Assembly (NCBI GenBank): GCA_034509425.1
Contig: JAVTVJ010000489.1
Coordinates: 248,001 to 312,000, forward strand
Direction of reading: 5' to 3'
DNA length: 64,000 nucleotides
From: Eopsaltria australis
Taxonomy: Eukaryota; Chordata; Aves; Passeriformes; Petroicidae
Shown here: piece by piece, positions 57,501-64,000 of the stretch
Layout: every line of letters starts with the position of its first letter
How positions within the stretch are numbered: the stretch's first letter is position 1
Translations under genes and position numbers: made by a program
Notes under the pieces: generated by a model
Database searches by the model: none
What the model saw: only the letters and a program-made list of their open reading frames with translations
What the model was told of the DNA's origin: nothing

Positions 57501-60500
57501 TTGCTTATTGTTGTATTTTTCTTTGCTTTTAGATAGAATTCAAAAAGAATTAGGGAACGGACTTCCAGATGGGCAGTGTTTTGCTGCTAGGTAGTGTTTG
57601 GTGCAGGTATAACCACTGTCTCTTATTTTCCACTTTTCAGAAATTGTATCTTAAATTTGGGGTTAGTAAGATAAGCATTGGGGTGGATTATTGTCTGTTG
57701 AGTGATCCAAGCAGCCCATATAGGATAACATCTGCTTATAGTTCCAAAATACTTCAGAATCAACCCCAGCAAATCACCAGGATGTTATGGAAACTTTATG
57801 TGCAGCTTAAAATAAGAAAAACATTAAGGGTTTGATAGTGGGAGGTGAACAGCCAGTGCCTGGTCCTGTGGGGTGTGGAAGATGGTTGGAGATATTTTCT
57901 GCCCTCTGCCCAATGAGTTCCTTGTGTGGCTTTTCTCTCCCCAGAACATCCCATTCTACATATTTTCTGAATCTTATGGAGGTAAAATGGCTGCTGGGGT
58001 TGCTTTAGAGCTGCATAAGGTGAGTACTTGGAGGATATAGCTCACTTTTCACTTTAAAACCTGGGGCTCTACAAGTACTTTTATTTTCTGGAATACACAG
58101 TCCCTGTTGCCTAATTCACAATGCTGCTTGCTTTTTTTTTAACTTGAAGAAAACTGATTCTACAGTCATGAATAGCTAACTAAAATTTGATCCTTGGTTT
58201 GGCGTTTTGTTTTGTTTTGTTTTTCCTCTTATTCACAAAGGCTGTTCAAAAAGGGACCATAAAGTGCAATTTTATGGGGACTGCTCTTGGAGACTCATGG
58301 ATTTCTCCTTTGGGTACGTTTAAACTCCTCAGACTGCAGATGATTTGTTGTTGTTACTTTGTTTTGTTTGTTGTTGTAATCATTCCATGAGTGCCTAAAA
58401 TCAAAAATGCCATCCCTGCCTTAAGTGAATTTACTCTTTAGTGAGTCTGGTAAATCAAAAAGAAATACTCAGCCTTGCAAGCTGTGACTGAAGAATCTCG
58501 CTTTAGAATGTATCTAGATTAGGAAGAGTCAGAGAGCAAGGTCAGGGAAGGAGCACTCTTGCATCTGGAGTGGAGGGATGGTGAAAGGTCCCTATACATC
58601 TCCATAGCCTCTGAGGTGTTTTGTAAGAGTCCTGCACTTAAATGTGGCCACCAAATGATTCACAGGGCTTCAAATGAGATTTGTGTCTGGTGAAGGACAA
58701 AAAGCAAATTATGGAGCTCTTGGTCCTTCAGTGGGATTGGCAAGGGCAGGCTTCACAGATTCTCTGCAGCACAGGACAATACCAAGCAAACTCTTATCTG
58801 TTTGCCATCAGCTGATCCTTAAAAATTTACAAACAAACTTGTTATAAAGCAGATTTGTTTTATAACTCAATTTTTCCCTTGTGACTTTTCAAACAGATGA
58901 GTTTAGATAATTCCCATCCTCTTGTTAGACCTCTGCCTGTGTTCTGGCAATGTGTTGCAATGCTAGGTGGAGAGCATTTTGGTAAAAACATATTGGTTGA
59001 TTTAAATAAATTTCACTGGTTAACTCATTGGGGGGTTAATGATGTTGCAGGATTTTTAAAGAACCTGCTCTGTGGTGCATAACCTTAGGGTTAAACTGAG
59101 CTGACTGTAACTTTTTACTGATTGATTCATCTCCATTTATTTTTCTCATAAATACTGTTGCCCCAGTAAAGGAAGATAAATTATATCTTATGTCATGATT
59201 GATTGTCACTTTGATGTCTGAAATATGTTCTGTTTGTTTAGACTCTGTGCTGTCCTGGGGGCCCTACCTTTACAGCACTGTAAGTACATTCTTAAACTCT
59301 TGGTCCTCACCTTATCCCTTGTGCTGCCATACAGTACAAATGGGTGTTGAATTTTAAGATTATGTCTTGGCCTGAATAAAACCTCGAAAGCATGGAGGCT
59401 GTTAGCAATAAATGGATGTGGAATTGTTATTAAAGCTGTCCTTCTTTGTGTCTGTCTTACAGTCTCTCCTTGATGATAAAGGTCTAGCAGAGGTGACTGC
59501 TGTTGCCAAAGAAATAATGGATGCAATAAATAAAAATCAATATGGGCTGGCCACTGAGCTCTGGGGCAAGGCTGAAGGTGTCATCGAAGAGGTGAGATCT
59601 CTGACTAACATTAAGAACTAACTGCTGCCTGGGGAGGCACATGATTTCAAGTTATCCTTTCTATGAGTGCTGAGCTGGCATGAATTCTCCAACCCTCTGC
59701 CCAGTCATTTTTGCCAGGCTTTGTTTTATCCCAGTGCTGAAATAAAGGAGTGTTTGCTATGCCCCATTGTGTGAGTGACAGAGAAAGTGGGCAGGATGGG
59801 CCTTGTGCTCTTTCAGTATTGCACTGAGGTTTCAGCATACAACTAGTCCTCTTGATTTCCACAGTTTCAATTTAAATAAGCTGTATCTCCCAGAAAGCTT
59901 TGAATATTGAAAACTGCATCCAGCAAGACACAAATTTCAAGTTAAGCACACATCTCTATTTGAAGAACTACAATAGATGCCCAGGGTGGAATGGAACCTC
60001 AAGTTATGGTCTGTTACTGTGGGTCACTGCATCTTGTTACTTATAAAGTTCCAGCATAAAAGATTGGCAAACTTTTGATTTTGTTTCTCTTGTTAAAAGG
60101 TTGCTCCAAAATCTCATTCCTTGTTACATCTCATTCTTTAGTATACATAAGGCTCTGGCTTCCTCGGACAGAAAGGCTAATCCTTTTTTTTTTGCTTCCT
60201 TTTTTTGCTCTTTTTTCTTGCTCTTTCTCTTTGTTTGGTTTGTTTGGGTTTTTTTCTTCCTCGTTTCATAACTGACAGTGCCTTGCCATCGTTGGTTTCA
60301 CTTCTTGATGTTTGGAAGGAACTTTTGGTTCCTGTTTTACTTTTCAAAGCTACTTGGCTTCTCCTCTCAGTTGTGATGGTGCTGGCAGGTGAAGGCACTG
60401 CAGTTCTTCTGGGGTTGCTGATTTCTGACCTAAGCATCAGAACTTTTAAAAACTCAAAAATCACGTAAAGCAGGACTTCAAGAATCTGGAGTAACTTCTT

Positions 60501-62795
60501 TAATGCCAACACTGCTCACATTTGTCCTTGGATGCAGGCAGCTTCTGTCAGCTGCATCACAGCTGCCAATCTGCAATGCTTGGGCACATCCAGCTGTCAG
60601 CAGTTCCAAGACAGGGGTGACTCATGCCTATCACCACGTTTTCGAGGAAGCATTTTAGATTTTGGAGGGTTGTAGGTTGGAAGGATGTTGAGCAAGGAGC
60701 AGCACCAGACCAGACCTGGCAGGAGGGGCTGTCTGAAAGCATCCCATGGCACTGCAGCTCTGTGTCATGAGTAATGCAGGGTAAGACTTCCTGTAGCTTC
60801 ACATCTGCTTCAGAGGAGTAAATAGCATCTCTGGCACAACCCATGTGTGAACAATACAGGCTTGAGGAATCTCTTTCCCACTTCTCAAAGCAAATGTAGA
60901 ACTGAAGTTTTTCCACAAGTATCTTGCTGGTGTGCCTTTATTTAAGATTTACTTAGCTCTTTTTCTCTTTTTTTTTTTTTTTTCTTTTCAGGAAAGATTG
61001 TTCCTCGTATCTGAGAAATGTTTTTATTAGTGTTACTGAAATTATCTTGTGCTTTCAGAACACAGACAATGTGAACTTTTATAACATCTTGACTAAGGAA
61101 GTTCCAGAAGTGAAATCAGATGAACAAGAAAACCTCCATCTCAGTAAGTTGTACTTTAATACTTGAACTTCTGAGGCCCTGTGTTTCCATTCACATACCT
61201 TCAACTAACAGGGGAAAGAGCCTCAATGTAGCACACCCTTAAAATGGATGTTGATATTCTCCCGAGCAGAACTTGTTTGCTGTTGCACAGAGACAGATAG
61301 GAATGTGGAACAACCCTACAGATGACACCTCCACCTATACATCCTGCACAAATTACAGCAAGGAAGCAGTCAGTATAATTGCAACATCATTTTATGACCT
61401 TTTAAGTTACTTCCTCTTATTGTCTTTCATTTCTGTCTTGAAGACAGGGCACAACATGTCTCATCAGTACAAACAGTCTGATTAGACACTTGCTCCATGA
61501 CTTTTGTGCATCAATGTGACAAACACATGTGTAGAGTTTCTTTCAAGCTCTTTTTCTGTTGGCTTCATAAAAGAAGGTGAAGTTGACTCCTAAAAGTAAA
61601 ACATTGCAGCTCAGAAGTAACTGGTCTGTTGAGAAGAGCCACGTGGTTAAAGCAGAAGCTGATGCTCAGAAAAAGTGCAGTGTTAGCCAAAAGTACATGG
61701 ATGGGTTCTTCCTCTATCATTCTGCCCTGAATAAGGGTTGACTTCAGTGGTTTCTAGTAAAAGCAAGCAAATCTCTCTCTGTGGTGTTGCATTTTTATTA
61801 GAAAAGGGTTTGTTGGCCATGAAAATTGTTATCTGTGCAGGATGGTGTCTTAAGTGTGCCACTGATCAAAGCGTGTTCTCTCTTTCTTCAGTGCGACTTT
61901 ACCAGCGCCATGTCAGAAAAATGCATCAGAGCAGCCTCGATGAGCTGATGAATGGGCCCATCAGAAAGAAGCTGATGATCATTCCTGACTGTGTGAAGTG
62001 GGGAGGTACTTTCCTGTCTGCTTGTGTGCACCTAATGAGTGCATTACTGCTGTTTACAGTACTGCATCCTGTAGGAAAACGGCAACTGGTCACATTCAAT
62101 TGTCATTATCCATGGGGCTAAGGAGGAGTTTTGTCCTCAGGAATGAAGGTGTCATGGGGCAGGCCTGTGGGAGCAAATGTGGTTCTGATTCTGATTCTGC
62201 TGCTGGTATCTAACTTTAGCCAAGTAACTAAAAATACAAGGGGAAGGAGGAAGATCCTCTGTGTTTTAGCAACTGGTTTCTGTCTTTCATGCAATCTTGC
62301 TGAAATTCCTGTCAGCTTTTCTCTGCCAGGAGTCTGGTGTCTTGTAATGATGCATCTCATGGAGGAGGGGTGTAGAACAGAAAGGAAGGCTTAAAGAACT
62401 GATGCCAGCACCCTGTGTGTGTAAACAGGAGCCAGAAGCTGCAGCACTGTCTGAGCTCCAGTGGGAGCACAGCTGCTCTCTGGTCCTCCTGTTCCTCCTA
62501 CTGAAAAATCACTGGCAGGTGATTGGTGCCATTTTGGGCCAGGACTGTTTTTTATGCAGCTGTGAACTCCATTTTAGAACCTTTAGCCCATGTTTCTGTC
62601 CCAGCATGGGGATGACATCCTTCATCACTTAAAATTTGTCTTTCTGGTTCCAACCAGGTCAGTCCAAACAGGTCTTTGAGAACATGGCTGAGGACTTCAT
62701 GAAACCTGTCATCGATATTGTTGATCAGCTTTTGGCAGCCAATGTCAGTGTTACAGTCTATAATGGGCAGCTGGACCTCATTGTTGACACCATGG
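54572..62795 (+). CDS. SCPEP1: Serine carboxypeptidase SCPEP1 (RISC), 5' eleven exons, incomplete
   Basis: Exons: 54572-54623, 55534-55679, 56526-56615, 57328-57483, 57945-58019, 58241-58313, 59242-59279, 59463-59591, 61059-61143, 61892-62005, 62658-62795. All have GT..AG borders and are in phase, giving about 365 residues. The frame is still open at the last donor and the remaining exons lie outside the window (human total 452). It is a peptidase family S10 carboxypeptidase of the secretory/lysosomal route. Residues 1-17 are a signal peptide (LRAGIALSLLLLAA). Mature landmarks are HMFWWLYYANNP, the oxyanion region LWLQGGPGASG, DNPVGTGFSY, the nucleophile S158 in FSESYGGKMAAG, and D359 in VYNGQLDLIVDTM, inferred by alignment to the family's catalytic Asp. 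The catalytic His is not in view. The start is the first ATG in the shared promoter, directly followed by the signal peptide. Confidence 0.95.
54624..54655. repeat. (GGGAC)n short tandem repeat
   Basis: Five near-perfect acggg/gggac units begin inside the splice donor of SCPEP1 exon 1 (caggtacggg..). The repeat therefore forms the start of intron 1. Confidence 0.85.
55033..55170 (+). mobile_element. tRNA-Ile-derived SINE with CR1-like tail
   Basis: The sequence taacgccgaggctgcgggtt followed by cgatccccgcacgggcc reproduces the anticodon-to-acceptor half of a tRNA-Ile gene, with the B box GGTTCGATCC at 55085-55094. It runs directly into a CR1-type tail (ggttggacccgatcc, ggtcccgttcaattcagaat, attctgtgatcctt). 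This is the structure of the passerine TguSINE1 family. It lies in SCPEP1 intron 1 in the sense direction. The tRNA 5' half is degraded, so it is not a functional tRNA gene. Confidence 0.75.
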
Positions 62796-64000
62796 GTGAG
62801 GAACTTCTTGACTGGGAGTGGAAACAGAACATGTGATGAGTAGAATGTGGAGTTGTCAGTATATTGGTACCTAGATTTCTCCAATCTCCTGTGCAAACCT
62901 CTTCTTTAACTAGAAGTGCTTAAAAACTAGAGTCATAAATAAGCAGCACTTAAAATGTTTTGCTTATATCCCTGTGAGAGAGGCCAATCCTTTATCTCCA
63001 TTATACTGTTGAGAAATGGATCTGCAACATCAGTAATTGCTTGTTTCAGTGAAGCTAATAATTCACTTAATCCTCCTGGATAGGCACATAGATGTGTATG
63101 TGTGTGTGCTCATTCATAGGCAAAGAATGCTGGTAATTAATGAGGGAGGGTGCAGTGCAAGGCTCATCACACCTGCTCTCATTGTAGGCTCCTGCACACC
63201 TTGGGCTTTGTTTGCTGCTTGCAAGATGCCGATTTGGTCCAGGGGCAGTTTGGGAGGTGGGCCAAGTGCTGCTGAAATGCTTCACAAGGCTGCTGTGCTC
63301 CCTTCCTCTGGTCTTTTCTCACTGAGTTAAAGAATCTGCAGTCACAGACTCCACAAACACCTTCCTGTGTTGTGAAAGGCTTTATTCTTTGTCTGTCTCT
63401 GCCCACTTAGATATTCAGATGCCCTTCATGAACAACACAGCAATCAATAAATCCAGGAAACAGAGTATTTAGGCTGTCAAAACAGATTAGCAGTTAGTGG
63501 TGCTCCAGTTTATAACATTTTGGTCTAAAATTGAGCTGTAGTTAACCTGTAAATTCTTCCAGTAGTTCACAGGTAGGCTAAAGCTTTGTCCCCCTTGGAG
63601 TTCTGGAATTTATGTTGTTGCTGTCTTGACCTCCACCTTCTCTAGCAGCACCTGGAAACAGAAAGCCTTTCCAGTCTCCCCTCAATGAGTGTCCAAAAAC
63701 AGAGAAACAGAGCCTCTTCTGATTCCCAGGAGGGGGACTTGGTATGGCTGATCCTTTTCCATGGCAGGACATTCAAGGTGTTTGAGGTGCAAAGCGAAAT
63801 ATGTTGGAATTTCTAGGGCTGCAGGGCCTCCAAGAAGCAAATTTTCAACTTGGCAATCCTAAGTCCATTTCATACACACCTTTACTGTTTACCTATTCCC
63901 TTTCCCCCTCCATTGTTTTGTTTCAGCTTGTCCTGAATTTTCCTAGGCATAACAAAATTGTTTTAAGGATCTGAGCTCACAGACTCTGTGCTAACTCTGC
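62796..64000 (+). other. SCPEP1 intron 11, runs off the window
   Basis: This follows the donor gtgagg of SCPEP1 exon 11. I looked for the next family motifs (a tryptophan-rich WVRKLKW-like segment and the GHMVP active-site His motif) in three frames and did not find them. Confidence 0.6.

Overview
This is vertebrate nuclear DNA and almost certainly avian. It has spliced genes with GT..AG introns, CpG-island promoters and CR1 LINE tails. A tRNA-Ile-derived SINE with a CR1-like tail (as in the zebra finch TguSINE1 family) makes a songbird likely. The gene order C17orf67(-) - DGKE(+) - meteorin-like(+) - TRIM25(-) - COIL(-) - SCPEP1(+) matches the block on human 17q22, apart from the meteorin-like gene.

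Layout: 1-6.1 kb is intergenic. C17orf67 (6149-10059, minus, 3 exons) encodes a 90-residue secreted protein. A CR1 fragment bracketed by a 55-bp direct repeat lies just before the CpG island of DGKE (12133-21193, plus, 11 exons, 553 residues), which is followed by a long 3' UTR to about 26.2-26.5 kb. A meteorin/METRNL-type gene occupies 29212-33653 (plus, 4 exons). Its last exon carries a one-base frameshift as read, and a duplicated non-coding block lies on either side of that exon. TRIM25 is tail-to-tail with it (CDS 38873-45421, minus, 9 exons, 635 residues), with an interferon-response element just upstream of its ATG. COIL (49164-54473, minus, 7 exons, 602 residues) and SCPEP1 (from 54572, plus) are head to head with only 98 bp between their start codons. 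SCPEP1 runs off the window after 11 visible exons, so its last exons and catalytic His are not seen.

The genes are not a pathway. They cover lipid signalling (DGKE), a secreted neurotrophic/metabolic factor (meteorin-like), innate antiviral ubiquitin signalling (TRIM25), Cajal-body biology (COIL) and a lysosomal/secretory serine carboxypeptidase (SCPEP1). Exons were joined by hand. In every gene reading frame and splice phase close exactly, except in the last exon of the meteorin-like gene. All homology statements are from memory of the families; no search was run.
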